64,000 nt of DNA. It comes from Burkholderiales bacterium (lineage in GTDB: Bacteria > Pseudomonadota > Gammaproteobacteria > Burkholderiales > SG8-39). Below, one piece after another: positions 9,947-23,266 of this stretch. Numbering within the stretch: the stretch's first letter is position 1; every line of letters begins with the position of its first letter. A model generated the notes under the pieces. The model was not told where the DNA came from. It saw only the letters and a program-made list of their open reading frames with translations, and did no database searches. The position numbers and the translations under genes were made by a program. The DNA is taken from positions 45,534 to 109,533 of the forward strand of contig JACZJT010000042.1 in the NCBI GenBank assembly GCA_014860445.1, read 5' to 3'.

Positions 9947-12900
9947 ATGGACAAATCTGTGAAGGCAAACGCCGACGAAGCGCAGGTACAGGACGCGCCG
10001 AACGCGGACGCCCAGGATGAGGCGCTCTGGTACAAGGACGCCGTCGTCTACCAGTTGCACATCAAGGCGTTCTTCGATTCCGACGGCGACGGAATGGGCG
10101 ATTTTCCCGGGCTGATCGAAAAGCTCGACTACGTGCGCGACCTGGGCGTGAATACCATCTGGCTGCTGCCCTTCTATCCCTCTCCGATGAAGGACGACGG
10201 CTACGACGTTGCCGACTACCACAATGTGCATCCGCAGTACGGCACCCGCAACGACGTGCGCATGCTGGTGCGCGAGGCGCACAAGCGCGGCCTGCGCGTA
10301 ATCACCGAACTCGTGGTGAACCACACTTCGGACCAGCACCCGTGGTTCCAGGCCGCACGCCGCGCGCCGCCCGGCTCCTCCAAGCGCGATTTCTATGTAT
10401 GGAGTGATACCGACACCAAGTACGACCAGACCCGCATCATTTTCACCGACACCGAGACCTCCAACTGGACCTGGGACCCGGTCGCCAAGGCGTTCTACTG
10501 GCACCGTTTCTTCAGCCACCAGCCGGACCTGAATTTCGACAATCCGAAAGTGCTGAAGGCGGTGATCCGGGTGATGCGCTTCTGGTTCGACATGGGCGTG
10601 GACGGGTTCCGGCTCGACGCGATTCCCTACCTGATCGAGCGCGACGGCACCACCAACGAAAACCTCCCCGAGACGCACGCCGTGATACGGCAGATCCGCG
10701 CGCAGGTCGACGCGAACTACAAAAACCGGCTTCTGCTGGCCGAAGCGAATCAGTGGCCCGAGGATGTGCGCGAATATTTCGGCGAGGGCGACGAGTGCCA
10801 CATGGCCTATCATTTCCCGCTGATGCCGCGAATTTACATGGCGATTGCGCAGGAAGACCGCCACCCCGTGGTCGAAATCATGCAGCAGACGCCGGAGATT
10901 CCCGACAACGCGCAGTGGGCGATTTTCCTGCGCAACCACGACGAGCTCACGCTGGAGATGGTGACGAGCAAGGAGCGCGACTACATGTACCGCATGTATG
11001 CCGCCGACCCGCGTGCTCGCATCAATCTCGGTATTCGCCGGCGGCTCGCGCCGCTGATGGAAAACGACCTGGAGCGCATCAAACTCATGAATAGCCTGCT
11101 GCTGTCGATGCCGGGTTCGCCGATCATCTACTACGGCGATGAAATCGGCATGGGCGACAATATTTTCCTCGGTGATCGCAACGGCGTACGCACGCCGATG
11201 CAGTGGAGCCCGGACCGTAATGCCGGCTTCTCGCGGGCCGATCCGCAGCGGCTGTTTCTGCCGCCGGTCATGGATCCGATTTACGGTTACGAGGCGGTCA
11301 ATGTGGAGGCGCAGGCACGCGATCCGTCTTCGCTCCTCAACTGGATGCGGCGCATGCTCGCGGTACGCAAGGGCAGCAAAGCCTTCGGGCGCGGGCGTCT
11401 GTCCTTCCTCAGTCCCGGCAACCGCAAAATCCTCGCCTATCTTCGCGAGTACGGGGACGAGGCCATCCTGTGCGTCGCGAACCTGGGCCGCTCGGCGCAG
11501 CCGGTGGAACTGGATCTGGCGCGCTTTCGCGGGCGCGTGCCGCTGGAGATGATGGGCCGCACCGCCTTTCCGCCGATCGGCGATCTGCCTTACCTGCTTA
11601 CCCTGCCTGCCTGCGGCTTCTACTGGTTCCGTCTCGCCACCGATATCGAAGTGCCGAGCTGGCACGAGGAGCTTCTGGCCACCGAAGAGCGGCCGGTGCT
11701 GGTGTTGTTTGACGGTTGGACCAGTTTCTTCCGCGACCGCGTCGTGCCCTGGCGTATCCGCATGGCGGAGAAGTTGCGCGCGCAGTTCGAGACCGAAACC
11801 CTGCCGGGCTATATTGCCACGCAGCGCTGGTTTGCGGCCAAGGGGCAGCCGATCAAGCGTGCGGCCCTGAACGACTGGGCGCTGTGGGGGCCCGACAAGT
11901 CTTCCTGGCTAATGGCAATGCTACAGGTCGAGACGGCCTCGGGCCAGAGCGCGTATTTCCTGCCGATGACGCTGGCATACGGCGATGCCGACGATGAGCA
12001 CGTTCACCTGCTCGCTCCGGCGACCCTGGCGCGGGTGCGCCAGCAGTCCCAGGTCGGCGTGCTCGCCGACGCATTCGCCGACGAAGCCTTCTGCCGGGCG
12101 TTGGTGGAAACGATCGGCGCCGGGCGCGAAGTCGCTTGTGCGCAGGGCAGGCTGCGTTTTACGCCGACTACGGCTTATGCCGCGCTCGCCGGCGATGCGC
12201 TCGGCAAACTGCCGATGTCGCGCCCGAAATTCCAGAGCAGCAATACCGTGGTGATGCTCGGCACACAGCTGTTCCTCAAGGGCTACCGGCACGTACGGGC
12301 AGGCGTCAATCCCGAATTCGAGGTGGGGCGCTTCCTTACCGAGGTCGCGCGTTTCGCCAACTGCGTGCCGGTTGCGGGCGCGGTTGACTACATCGCCGCC
12401 GACGGGACGCCCACCAGCCTGGCGCTGTTGCAGGGCCAGGTTGCCAATCAGGGCGACGGCTGGTCGTATACGTCAGACTATCTCGAGCGCAGCTTCGAGA
12501 GCACGCTCGTCGCCGTGGCTGAGCCACCCGCTGATGTGCACGGCGCCTACCTGTCGCTGGTCCACACACTGGGCACACGTACCGCGGAACTGCACAAGGC
12601 CCTGGGTCTGCGCACGGGTGATCCGGCTTTCGATCCCGAACCGCTCGAGCCCGGCGACCTCGCAGGCTGGAAAAAACGCGTGCACGAGGATGCGCTCGCC
12701 ACGCTTGCGCTGCTGCAGCAGCACCATGGCGAGCTTCCCGCTCCGGCAATGGAAAATGCGCGCACGTTGCTCGATCAAAAGCAGCGCCTGCTTGATCGGA
12801 TCGAGGCCTGCGGCATGCCTGCGGGGCCGTGTCTCAAGACCCGTTACCACGGCGACTACCACCTGGGTCAGGTGCTGGTAAACAACAACGATTTCATTAT

Positions 12901-13330
12901 CATCGATTTCGAGGGCGAGCCGGCGCGGCCGCTTGCCGAGCGCCGCATGAAGCACTCGTCGCTGCGCGACGTCGCCGGGATGCTGCGCTCCTTCGACTAC
13001 GCGCGCTGGAGCGCGGTGCTACGCGACACCTATAGCGATGCCGACCGGGCCAGGGTTGTGCCGCTTGCACATGCCTGGGAAAGGCAGGCGCGCGAGACCT
13101 TCCTGCGCGCCTACGAAGAAACTGCGCGCGACAGCGGCCTTTTCGGGTCGTTCGCCGAAGTCCGGGGCCTGATCGAGCTGTTCGAGCTGGAGAAAGCGCT
13201 GTACGAATTGCGCTACGAGGTCGGCAACCGCCCGGCCTGGATCAATGTTCCGCTGCAGGGCGTGCTCGCGCTGTGCGGTATCGCCCTTGTAGCGGGTGCG
13301 GACGACGTGAAGCACTCAACCGGAGGTTAG
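9947..13330 (+). CDS. treS: Trehalose synthase-maltokinase fusion (TreS-Mak/Pep2)
   Basis: This 1127-residue two-part protein joins trehalose synthase and maltokinase. Residues about 25-570 are a GH13 barrel that interconverts trehalose and maltose: nucleophile Asp224 ([10 protein letters not shown]), acid Glu266 (LLAEANQW), His331-Asp332 (LRNHDEL). Residues about 610-1127 are a maltokinase, starting with the cap-type segment [15 protein letters not shown]. The kinase catalytic motif is [10 protein letters not shown] (968-977), with the metal-binding Asp987 in IIDFEGEP. The fused protein would turn trehalose into maltose-1-phosphate for GlgE. Such fusions are known in many bacteria. ATG 9947 is the only good start ahead of the barrel. 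A GGAGG near the 3' end (13321-13325) serves the next gene. Confidence 0.96.
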   Translation: MDKSVKANADEAQVQDAPNADAQDEALWYKDAVVYQLHIKAFFDSDGDGMGDFPGLIEKLDYVRDLGVNTIWLLPFYPSPMKDDGYDVADYHNVHPQYGTRNDVRMLVREAHKRGLRVITELVVNHTSDQHPWFQAARRAPPGSSKRDFYVWSDTDTKYDQTRIIFTDTETSNWTWDPVAKAFYWHRFFSHQPDLNFDNPKVLKAVIRVMRFWFDMGVDGFRLDAIPYLIERDGTTNENLPETHAVIRQIRAQVDANYKNRLLLAEANQWPEDVREYFGEGDECHMAYHFPLMPRIYMAIAQEDRHPVVEIMQQTPEIPDNAQWAIFLRNHDELTLEMVTSKERDYMYRMYAADPRARINLGIRRRLAPLMENDLERIKLMNSLLLSMPGSPIIYYGDEIGMGDNIFLGDRNGVRTPMQWSPDRNAGFSRADPQRLFLPPVMDPIYGYEAVNVEAQARDPSSLLNWMRRMLAVRKGSKAFGRGRLSFLSPGNRKILAYLREYGDEAILCVANLGRSAQPVELDLARFRGRVPLEMMGRTAFPPIGDLPYLLTLPACGFYWFRLATDIEVPSWHEELLATEERPVLVLFDGWTSFFRDRVVPWRIRMAEKLRAQFETETLPGYIATQRWFAAKGQPIKRAALNDWALWGPDKSSWLMAMLQVETASGQSAYFLPMTLAYGDADDEHVHLLAPATLARVRQQSQVGVLADAFADEAFCRALVETIGAGREVACAQGRLRFTPTTAYAALAGDALGKLPMSRPKFQSSNTVVMLGTQLFLKGYRHVRAGVNPEFEVGRFLTEVARFANCVPVAGAVDYIAADGTPTSLALLQGQVANQGDGWSYTSDYLERSFESTLVAVAEPPADVHGAYLSLVHTLGTRTAELHKALGLRTGDPAFDPEPLEPGDLAGWKKRVHEDALATLALLQQHHGELPAPAMENARTLLDQKQRLLDRIEACGMPAGPCLKTRYHGDYHLGQVLVNNNDFIIIDFEGEPARPLAERRMKHSSLRDVAGMLRSFDYARWSAVLRDTYSDADRARVVPLAHAWERQARETFLRAYEETARDSGLFGSFAEVRGLIELFELEKALYELRYEVGNRPAWINVPLQGVLALCGIALVAGADDVKHSTGG

Positions 13331-13331
13331 T

Positions 13332-14015
13332 ATGGAAAAGGTCGACATCATGCTGCAACCCGTACAGGCGTTCCTGGTGCAGATCGGCGGGTTCCTGCCC
13401 AAGCTGGCACTCGCGCTCGGGGTGTTGATTGCGGGCTGGCTGCTCGCCAAGTTCGCGCGCTTCGCAATCAATAAAGCGTTGCGCGCAGTCAACTTCAACG
13501 TGCTCACCGAGCGCGCCGGTCTGGACGGCTTTCTGCAACAGGGAGGCATCGAGACCGACACCACTGGAATCCTCGGCCTGCTCGTCTACTGGCTGGTCAT
13601 TCTGGCCGCACTCATCATCGGCTTCAACGGCATGGGTCTCACCTACATCACCGGGCTGCTGGGGGAGGTCGTCCTGTTCGTGCCCAAGATCGTCGCCGCC
13701 CTGTTGATCCTCGCCTTCGGCGCGTATTTCGCGCGCTTCGTCGGCAACGCGGTCATCACCTATTGCCGCAACATCAGCATCCAGGACGCAGATGTGCTGG
13801 GCAAGCTGGCGCAGTACGGCATCATGACCTTCGTCGTGCTGATCGCGCTGGACCAGGTTAACGTGGGTGGCGATATCGTCAGGCAGAGCTTCCTCATCAT
13901 TCTGGCCGGGGTCGTGTTCGCGGTGGCGCTCGCCTTCGGACTGGGTGGAAAGGCGGCGGCGGCGGAACTCATCGATCGCTGGTGGCCGAGGGAAAGGAAA
14001 AACGACGGCGACTAG
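13332..14015 (+). CDS. Membrane protein with conserved mechanosensitive-channel-like TM helices
   Basis: This 227-residue membrane protein has about five hydrophobic segments. The repeated pattern LPKLALALGVLIAGWLLAKF and VPKIVAALLILAFGAYFARF resembles the conserved TM-helix repeat (Pfam TM_helix) of CmpX-like and other MscS-related proteins. It ends with a glycine/alanine-rich helix, FAVALAFGLGGKAAAAELIDRW, like the start of the MscS pore region. It lacks the MscS beta domain, so it is not a complete MscS channel. ATG 13332 lies one base after the treS stop, with GGAGG at 13321-13325. Its position inside a trehalose operon suggests a role in osmotic response, but that is inference. Confidence 0.75.
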   Translation: MEKVDIMLQPVQAFLVQIGGFLPKLALALGVLIAGWLLAKFARFAINKALRAVNFNVLTERAGLDGFLQQGGIETDTTGILGLLVYWLVILAALIIGFNGMGLTYITGLLGEVVLFVPKIVAALLILAFGAYFARFVGNAVITYCRNISIQDADVLGKLAQYGIMTFVVLIALDQVNVGGDIVRQSFLIILAGVVFAVALAFGLGGKAAAAELIDRWWPRERKNDGD

Positions 14016-14148
14016 CGCGCGCTGGCGTCGCGCGGGGCTGCAACGCGCTGGAGTTGTTGTATTCAAATGCAGAGAGGTGCGCGCGGCTTGAGGTGCCCGC
14101 GCCCAAGCGCAATCTACGCAATGGCAAGTTCTCCGAAAGGCGTCACAG

Positions 14149-16268
<2,120 letters not shown>

Positions 16269-16272
<4 letters not shown>

Positions 16273-18107
16273 AACGACGCCACGCGATGCCTTTCGGGGC
16301 GGAAACCTTGAGCGACGGCCGCACGCGCTTCCGGCTTTGGGCGCCGGGAATCAAGGCGCTTACGCTGGAGGTCGGCGCCGGACCGACGCCTTCCCGGACG
16401 TCCATGACTTCCGTGGGTGAGGGGTGGTTCGAGACCGTAGCGGCGGACGCGCCCGCGGGTACGCGCTATGCATTTTTAGCCGGCGAACTCCACTTTCCCG
16501 ACCCGGCATCGCGCAGCAATCCGGGAGACGTGCATCAACCCAGCATGGTGGTCGATCCGCTGGCGTTCGACTGGAAGGACGGCAGCTGGATTGGGCGCCC
16601 CTGGGAAGAGGCGGTGATCTACGAGCTTCACATCGGCACGTTTACCCCGGAAGGGACGTTCGCGGCTGCGATCGAGAGACTGGATTACCTCGCCGAGCTC
16701 GGCGTCACCGCGCTGGAGATCATGCCGGTGGCGGACTTTCCCGGCGAACGCAACTGGGGCTACGACGGCGTACTGCCGTTCGCGCCCGACACGGCCTACG
16801 GCAAGCCGGAGGATCTGAAGCGCCTGATCGAGCAGGCACACCTGCGCGGGCTGATGGTGTTCCTGGACGTGGTGTACAACCATTTCGGGCCGGAAGGCAA
16901 TTACCTCAACGCCTACGCGCCGCAGTTCTTCAATCCGAAGCACCATACCCCCTGGGGCGCTGCGATCAATTTCGACGCCGATGGCTCGCGCACCGTGCGC
17001 GACTTCTTTATCCACAATGCGCTTTACTGGATAGAGGAATACCGCTTCGACGGTTTGCGCCTGGACGCGGTGCATGCGATCACCGACGATACCGATCCCG
17101 ATATCGTGACGGAACTCGCGCGCGCCGTGCGTGCCGGGCCGGGGCGCGAACGGCACGTACATCTCATACTCGAGAACGACCGCAATCAGTCGCACTACCT
17201 GGTGCGCGACACGGCGAGCCGCCCGCTACAGGCAAGCGCACAATGGAATGACGACATACACCACGCCTTCCATATCCTGACCACGGGGGAAACGGACGGT
17301 TACTATGAGGACTATGCCGCACGGCCGCTGTGGTATCTGGGGCGCACGCTCGCCGAAGGCTTCGCGTATCAGGGGGAACGCTCGCCCCACCGCGATGGCG
17401 CATTGCGCGGCGACAACAGCGCACACCTGCCGGCGGCGGCGTTCGTTTCGTTTTTGCAGACCCATGACCAGGTCGGCAATCGCGCGCTGGGCGAACGCTT
17501 GTGCGCCCTCGCCGAACCAGAGGCGCTGCGCGCGTCGGTGGCTTGCCTGCTGCTTGCACCGTCACCGCCGATGCTGTTCATGGGGGAGGAGTACGCGGCG
17601 AGCACGCCGTTTCAGTTCTTCTGCGATTTCGGACCCGAGCTCGCTGCGGCGGTGACGCGCGGCCGGCGCCAGGAATTCGCGCGTTTTGCGCGCTTTTCCG
17701 ATCCCGCCGCGCAGGCTGCGATTCCCGATCCGAACGATCCGGCGACCTTCGCCGCCTCGAAGTTGCGCTGGGACGAAATCAAACTTGCACCGCATGCCGA
17801 ATGGCTGGCGCTGCACCGTGAACTGCTCGCGCTGCGGCGCCGGGTGGTGGTGCCGCGTCTGGCAGGTATGCAAACGGGCGGTACGTTCCGTATTGAGCAT
17901 GAAAGCGTGCTTCGCGTGCAATGGGCACTGGGGGAGGGCTCGCGGCTGCATCTGATCGCGAATTTCGCGGCGAGCGCGAGCGCTCCGGTGGCATTTCCGC
18001 CGGGGGATGTGGTGTACGCGATTCCGCCGCAGAACAAAAGCCGCGCCAAACAGCGCGCGCTTCCGCCATGGTTCGTGGCGTACACATTGGAAAGTGCACA
18101 TGGCTGA
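16269..18107 (+). CDS. treZ: Malto-oligosyltrehalose trehalohydrolase TreZ
   Basis: This 612-residue GH13_10 enzyme releases trehalose from the maltooligosyltrehalose made by TreY. An N-terminal CBM48-like domain ([17 protein letters not shown]) is followed by the barrel. Catalytic residues are Asp266 ([10 protein letters not shown]), Glu302 (LILENDRN) and Asp400 ([17 protein letters not shown]). Segments such as [10 protein letters not shown] and [11 protein letters not shown] are family hallmarks. ATG 16269 overlaps the glgX stop and is preferred over the in-frame ATG 16287. The last 8 bases overlap the malQ-treY start, so its partner enzyme is translationally adjacent. Confidence 0.96.
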
Positions 18108-21100
18108 GCGTGAAGCGCTGGAACTGCTGGGGAGAATCCACCAGATCGCCCCGGATTATTTCGATGTCTGGGGGAACCGTCACCAGGTTCCTGATACGAG
18201 CCTGCGGACGCTGCTCGAGGCGCTGGGCGTGCACGCCGGCACGCCGAAGGAAGTAGAGGAAGCGATACGCGCCGCCGAGTCCGGGCGCTGGCGCGCCGTG
18301 TTGCCGCCGGCAATGGTGGTGCGCGAAGAGGCCGCGCCCTGGACCATCCGCCTGAATCTGCCGTCGACCGTGGCGAAATCGGCGCTGGTCTGGCGCCTGG
18401 CGGAAGAGACCGGCGCGCGCCGCGAAGGCCAGTTGCATGCCACCTCGATCGATGTCGCCGAATCCGTCGAACTGGACGGCGAGCGTTTCGACGCGCGCGA
18501 CTACACGCTGCCGGTTGCCACGCCCTGCGGCTACCATCGGCTGGGGATAATGCACGACGGAGTCGTACTCGGCGAAACAGCGTTCATCGTCGTTCCCGCA
18601 CGCAGCTTCCGCCCGTCCGCGGTGGAGAAGGACGGTCGCATCTGGGGCGCGGCGGCGCAACTCTACGCCGTGCGCTCGGAGCGCAACTGGGGCATAGGCG
18701 ATTTCACCGACCTTGCGGCCCTGCTAGGCCAGTGGGGCGCGCGCGGTGCGGGCATCGTGGGCGTCAATCCCTTGCACGCCCTGTTTCCCCACAACCCGGA
18801 GCACGCGAGCCCGTACAGCCCGTCCTCGCGCTGCTACGCCAACGTGCTCTACATCGACGTGGAAGCGGTTGCGGACTTCGCTGAGTGCGAGGAGGCGCGC
18901 ACGCACGCGCGCGCGCCCACTTTTCAGTCTCGCCTGAAAGAGCTGCGCGACACGACTCTGGTGGACTACGCAGGTGTCGCGCAGATCAAGCTGCCGATGC
19001 TGGAACTCTGTTTCGCGCATTTTCGCAACCAGCAGCTAGCCTTCGGCACGCCGCGCGCGCAGGCGTTCCGCGCCTATCAGGCCGCGCATGCGCCCGCGCT
19101 CAGGCGGCACGCCCTGTTCGAAGCACTGCAGGAGCAATTTCACCGCAAGGATCCGCAGATCTGGGGTTGGCCCGTTTGGCCGGAGGCCTTCCGTAATCCT
19201 GCGGCGCCGGAGGTCGCGCGTTTTGCCGAGGAAAATGCCGAACGCGTCGAGTTCTACGAGTATCTGCAATGGCAGGCGGAACTGCAGCTCGAAGCCGTCG
19301 GCCGGCGTTCGATGGATATGGGCCTGGGCGTGGGCCTGTACCAGGATCTTGCGGTTTCGGTCGATCGCGGCGGCGCGGAAGCCTGGGCAAATCAGGACTT
19401 GTACGCGATCGCGGCGAGTGTCGGCGCGCCGCCGGACGAATTCAATCTGCGCGGACAGGATTGGGGGCTGCCGCCGCTGGCGCCGGAGCGGCTGCGCGCT
19501 GCGGCGTACGCACCGTTCATTGCGACGCTGCGCGCGAATATGCGCCACGCGGGTGCGCTGCGCATCGACCATGTGATGGCGCTCGCGCGCCTGTTCTGGG
19601 TGCCGCAGGGCGGCGAGCCGCGGGACGGCGCCTACGTGCAGTATCCGTTCGAGGACCTGGTGGGCGTCGTCGCACTGGAGAGTCATCGCAACCGCTGCAT
19701 GGTCATCGGCGAAGATCTGGGTACGGTGCCGGACGAAGTCCGCACTACGCTGACGCGCGTCGGCATTCTGTCCTACAAGGTGCTGTTCTTCGAGCGCATG
19801 CAGTCGGGCGATTTCAAGCCTCCGGCCGATTATCCCGCCGACTCCCTGGTCACCGCTGCGACGCACGACTTGCCCACGCTTGCCGGCTACTGGGAGGGAC
19901 GCGATCTCGCGCTGCGCCGCGAACTCGGGCTGTTCCCGGCAGAAGAAGCCTATCAGGCACAGGTGCTTTCGCGGGCGCAGGACCGCGCGCGGTTGCTGCT
20001 CGCGCTCGAGCGCGAAGGTCTGCTGCCCGAAGGCGCCAGCGTCGACCCCGCGTCGTTGCCGGAGATGACCCCGGCGTTGCTGCATCAGCTGCATGCGTTC
20101 ATCGCGGGCAGCCCCGCGCGCTTGATGGTGGTGCAACTGGAGGACGTGCTCGGTGTGCGCGAGCAGGTGAACCTGCCCGGTACCGACAGGGAGCACCCGA
20201 ACTGGCGGCGCAAACTGCCGCTAGCGCTCGAGCGCTGGCCCGAGGACGAGCGCTACACCGGGCTGGCCCGCTCACTCGCGGTGCAGCGGCCGCAGGCGCA
20301 ACCGACGCGCATACGCCAGGAGGGTGGCGGGCCGAGGATTCCGCGTGCCACTTATCGCCTGCAACTCAACCGGGATTTCACATTCGACGACGCGGCCGAC
20401 CTGGTGCCATACCTGGGAGCGCTGGGCGTGAGCCACGTCTATTGCTCGCCGTATCTGCGTGCGCGGCCGAACAGCACGCATGGCTACGACATTACCGACC
20501 ATAACGCGTTCAATCCCGAACTCGGCGGCGCGGAAGGCTTCGAGAGACTGTGCGAGGCGCTGCGCAAGCACGACATGGGGCAGATCCTCGACATGGTGCC
20601 GAACCACATGGGGGTCATGGGTGCGGACAACGCCTGGTGGATGGACGTGCTCGAGAATGGTCCGGCTTCGGCGTTCGGCGCGTTCTTCGATATCGACTGG
20701 CAGCCGGTCAACCCGGAGTTGGTGAACCGGGTGCTCGTGCCGGTATTGGGCGACCACTACGGGGTGGTTCTGGAAACCGGCGAATTCAAGCTCACTTTCG
20801 AAGCCGAGCGAGGATCGTTCAGCGTGTTTTACTACGACCACCGCTTTCCCGTCGATCCGCGCGACTACCCGCGCGTACTCGAGCGCGCGCTGCATGCGCT
20901 TGACCCGACGCGCATGGCGGAACCGGCCGCGGCGGAGGCCGCGAGCCTCACGGCGGCGTTCGCTCACCTGCCGTCGCGCAATGAAACCGCGCCCGAGAAA
21001 ACCGCCGAGCGCAATCGCGACAAGGAACTGCACAAGCGGCGCCTGGCGCAACTCGCGAGCGAGCATCGCGCGCTTGCCGAGGCAATCGAACACGCCGTGC

Positions 21101-23253
21101 GCGGCTTCAACGGCACGCCCGGGCAGCGTGCAAGTTTTGACGCTCTGGACGCCTTGCTCGAAGCGCAGGCCTACCGGCTCGCCTTCTGGCGTGTGGCCGC
21201 GGACGAGATCAACTATCGGCGCTTCTTCGATATCAACGATCTCGCCGCCTTGCGCATGGAAGACGAGGCCGTGTTCAAGGCCACGCATGATTTCGTGCTC
21301 GGCCTCGCCGCCGAAGGCAAGGTGGACGGCCTGCGCATCGACCACTCCGACGGTCTGTTCGATCCGGCGCAGTATTTCCTGCGTTTGCAGGAGCACTACG
21401 CGCGTCTCGCCGGTCTCGATGCGCCGGAAAACGATGCGCACGGCCGGCCGGCGCGGCCCCTGTACGTGCTGGTGGAAAAAATCGCCGCCTCGCATGAACA
21501 CGTACCCACCAGCTGGGCGGTGCATGGCACGACCGGGTACCGGTTTGCGACGGTGGTCAACGCCCTGTTCGTCGACCGGCTGGCGCGCGCCAAGCTGAGT
21601 CGCGTCTGGGGTGCCTTCTCCGGGGAGAATGTCGATTTCGAGGAGGCCGCCTATCGCGGCAAGCGCGACATGACGCGCTCCGCGCTCGCCTCGGAATTGA
21701 CTGTGCTCGCGACCGAACTGCTGCGCATCGCGCGCGCCGACCGGCGCACGCGCGACTACACGTTCAACACGCTGCGCCGGGCGATTGCCGAGGTCGCGTC
21801 CTGCTGCCCCGTCTACCGTACCTACGTCGCCGAAGACCTCACGCCGCAGGACCGGCGCTATATAGACTGGTCGGTTGCACAGGCCCGCAAGAGAACACGC
21901 GCGGCAGACGCGACTGCGTTCGATTTTCTCCGCCAAGTACTGCTGGTCAGCCCACCCGTGGAGGCACCGCCGGCGCTGACCGAGCGATATCGCGCGTTCG
22001 CGATGAAGTTTCAGCAGTTCACCTCGCCGGTAGCGGCAAAAGGCGTGGAGGACACGTCGTTTTACAACTTCAACCGGCTGGCTTCGCTCAACGAGGTGGG
22101 CGGGGACCCGGACATGTTCGGCATGACGGTCTCGGCCTTCCACGGCGCGAGCGCCGACCGCGCCGCGCGCTGGCCGCATACCATGCTCGCCACTTCGACC
22201 CATGACAACAAGCGCGCCGAAGACGTGCGCTGCCGCATCGACGTGATATCGGAAATGCCCGCCGCCTGGCGGCTGGCGCTGCGCCGATGGAGCCGCATGA
22301 ACGCGAGCCACAGAAGCACGGTGGAAGGTGCCGCTGCGCCCTCGCGCAACGACGAGTACTTTCTGTACCAGACCCTGCTGGGTACATTTCCGAACGAGCC
22401 CATGGATGCTGCCGCGCTCGATGTCTATCGGGAACGCATCGAGGCCTACATGCTCAAGGCGGCACGTGAAGCAAAGCGGCATACGAGCTGGGTCAACGTC
22501 AACGCGGAATACGAGGAAGCGCTGGAAGGATTCGTGCACGCGCTGCTCGGGAAGCTGGACGCGAATATATTTCTGGACGATCTTCGCCTGCAGGCTGGAC
22601 CCATCGCCTGGTTCGGCATGTTGAACAGCTTGTCCATGGTGCTGGTGAAGCTCAGTTCGCCCGGCGTACCGGATTTCTATCAGGGAAATGAGTGCTTCGA
22701 TCTGAGCCTGGTCGATCCGGACAATCGTCGTCCGGTGGACTACGCGCGCCGCGCGGCACTGCTCGAGGCACTGCGTCGCGTTGCTGAGATGCCCGTCGAG
22801 CAGATGGCGCCCAGCGTGTCCGGGTTTTTTGCCTGTCCCTTCGACGGTCGCGCCAAGTTCTGGCTCACCTGGAGGACCCTGCAATTCCGCCGCGAGCACG
22901 ACGAACTGTTCCGGAACGGCGACTACCATCCGATCAAGGTAGCCGGCGAGCGTTCGCGTAACGCATTAGCCTATGCGCGCCGCGTGGGCGATCGCGGGCT
23001 CGTGGTTGTAGCGGGAAGGCTGTTTGCCCTGATGGGGCTCGCGCCTGGCGCGCTGCCCGTGGGAGAGCCAATCTGGGGTGATACCGCGCTGGATCTGGGC
23101 TTCTTGCCTAAAGGTACGCGCCTGGTGAACGTCCTGACCGGTGAATCGCTGGAAGCGGATGCGACCGGACGTCTTCAGGTATCGCGGGCAATGAAGGTGT
23201 TTCCGGGAGCCTTGCTCGCTTATGAACTGCCGGCCGTGCCAAACGGCGATTAG
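18100..23253 (+). CDS. malQ-treY: Fusion of 4-alpha-glucanotransferase (MalQ) and maltooligosyltrehalose synthase (TreY)
   Basis: This 1717-residue chain holds two complete GH families. Residues about 1-735 are a GH77 amylomaltase: nucleophile Asp490 (ALRIDHVMAL), acid Glu538 (VIGEDLGTVP), His589-Asp590 (ATHDLPTLAGYW). Residues about 747-1717 are a GH13_26 TreY: Asp1081 (GLRIDHSDGL), Glu1126 (LVEKIAASHE) and Asp1369 (STHDNKRAEDVR). The junction is a short polar linker rich in Arg, Gln and Pro. MalQ reshuffles maltooligosaccharides, and TreY turns the reducing-end bond into a trehalose unit that TreZ cuts off. Fusion would couple chain-length adjustment with trehalose formation. ATG 18100 lies inside treZ. 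All catalytic residues are intact in both halves. Confidence 0.94.
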   Translation: MAEREALELLGRIHQIAPDYFDVWGNRHQVPDTSLRTLLEALGVHAGTPKEVEEAIRAAESGRWRAVLPPAMVVREEAAPWTIRLNLPSTVAKSALVWRLAEETGARREGQLHATSIDVAESVELDGERFDARDYTLPVATPCGYHRLGIMHDGVVLGETAFIVVPARSFRPSAVEKDGRIWGAAAQLYAVRSERNWGIGDFTDLAALLGQWGARGAGIVGVNPLHALFPHNPEHASPYSPSSRCYANVLYIDVEAVADFAECEEARTHARAPTFQSRLKELRDTTLVDYAGVAQIKLPMLELCFAHFRNQQLAFGTPRAQAFRAYQAAHAPALRRHALFEALQEQFHRKDPQIWGWPVWPEAFRNPAAPEVARFAEENAERVEFYEYLQWQAELQLEAVGRRSMDMGLGVGLYQDLAVSVDRGGAEAWANQDLYAIAASVGAPPDEFNLRGQDWGLPPLAPERLRAAAYAPFIATLRANMRHAGALRIDHVMALARLFWVPQGGEPRDGAYVQYPFEDLVGVVALESHRNRCMVIGEDLGTVPDEVRTTLTRVGILSYKVLFFERMQSGDFKPPADYPADSLVTAATHDLPTLAGYWEGRDLALRRELGLFPAEEAYQAQVLSRAQDRARLLLALEREGLLPEGASVDPASLPEMTPALLHQLHAFIAGSPARLMVVQLEDVLGVREQVNLPGTDREHPNWRRKLPLALERWPEDERYTGLARSLAVQRPQAQPTRIRQEGGGPRIPRATYRLQLNRDFTFDDAADLVPYLGALGVSHVYCSPYLRARPNSTHGYDITDHNAFNPELGGAEGFERLCEALRKHDMGQILDMVPNHMGVMGADNAWWMDVLENGPASAFGAFFDIDWQPVNPELVNRVLVPVLGDHYGVVLETGEFKLTFEAERGSFSVFYYDHRFPVDPRDYPRVLERALHALDPTRMAEPAAAEAASLTAAFAHLPSRNETAPEKTAERNRDKELHKRRLAQLASEHRALAEAIEHAVRGFNGTPGQRASFDALDALLEAQAYRLAFWRVAADEINYRRFFDINDLAALRMEDEAVFKATHDFVLGLAAEGKVDGLRIDHSDGLFDPAQYFLRLQEHYARLAGLDAPENDAHGRPARPLYVLVEKIAASHEHVPTSWAVHGTTGYRFATVVNALFVDRLARAKLSRVWGAFSGENVDFEEAAYRGKRDMTRSALASELTVLATELLRIARADRRTRDYTFNTLRRAIAEVASCCPVYRTYVAEDLTPQDRRYIDWSVAQARKRTRAADATAFDFLRQVLLVSPPVEAPPALTERYRAFAMKFQQFTSPVAAKGVEDTSFYNFNRLASLNEVGGDPDMFGMTVSAFHGASADRAARWPHTMLATSTHDNKRAEDVRCRIDVISEMPAAWRLALRRWSRMNASHRSTVEGAAAPSRNDEYFLYQTLLGTFPNEPMDAAALDVYRERIEAYMLKAAREAKRHTSWVNVNAEYEEALEGFVHALLGKLDANIFLDDLRLQAGPIAWFGMLNSLSMVLVKLSSPGVPDFYQGNECFDLSLVDPDNRRPVDYARRAALLEALRRVAEMPVEQMAPSVSGFFACPFDGRAKFWLTWRTLQFRREHDELFRNGDYHPIKVAGERSRNALAYARRVGDRGLVVVAGRLFALMGLAPGALPVGEPIWGDTALDLGFLPKGTRLVNVLTGESLEADATGRLQVSRAMKVFPGALLAYELPAVPNGD

Positions 23254-23266
23254 AAAGGAGAAGTTG
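23254..23266 (+). promoter_or_regulatory. Strong ribosome binding site deciding the mscS start
   Basis: AAAGGAG at 23254-23260, placed immediately after the malQ-treY stop, stands six bases ahead of ATG 23267. This argues against the longer in-frame start at 23222, which would lie within the preceding gene. Confidence 0.6.

Noticed and set aside
9947..13330. TreS-maltokinase fusion as a possible novelty.
   Set aside because: This fusion is well known in many bacteria; it is described as a feature only.
20272..22929. Long open frame (885 codons) on the strand opposite malQ-treY, with similar long antisense frames at 7905-9968, 9917-11665, 5936-7864 and 42424-44544.
   Set aside because: Each lies fully opposite a well supported enzyme gene with intact catalytic motifs. 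In GC-rich DNA the opposite frame is often open. The translations are rich in Arg, His, Ala and Gly and show no recognisable domain.
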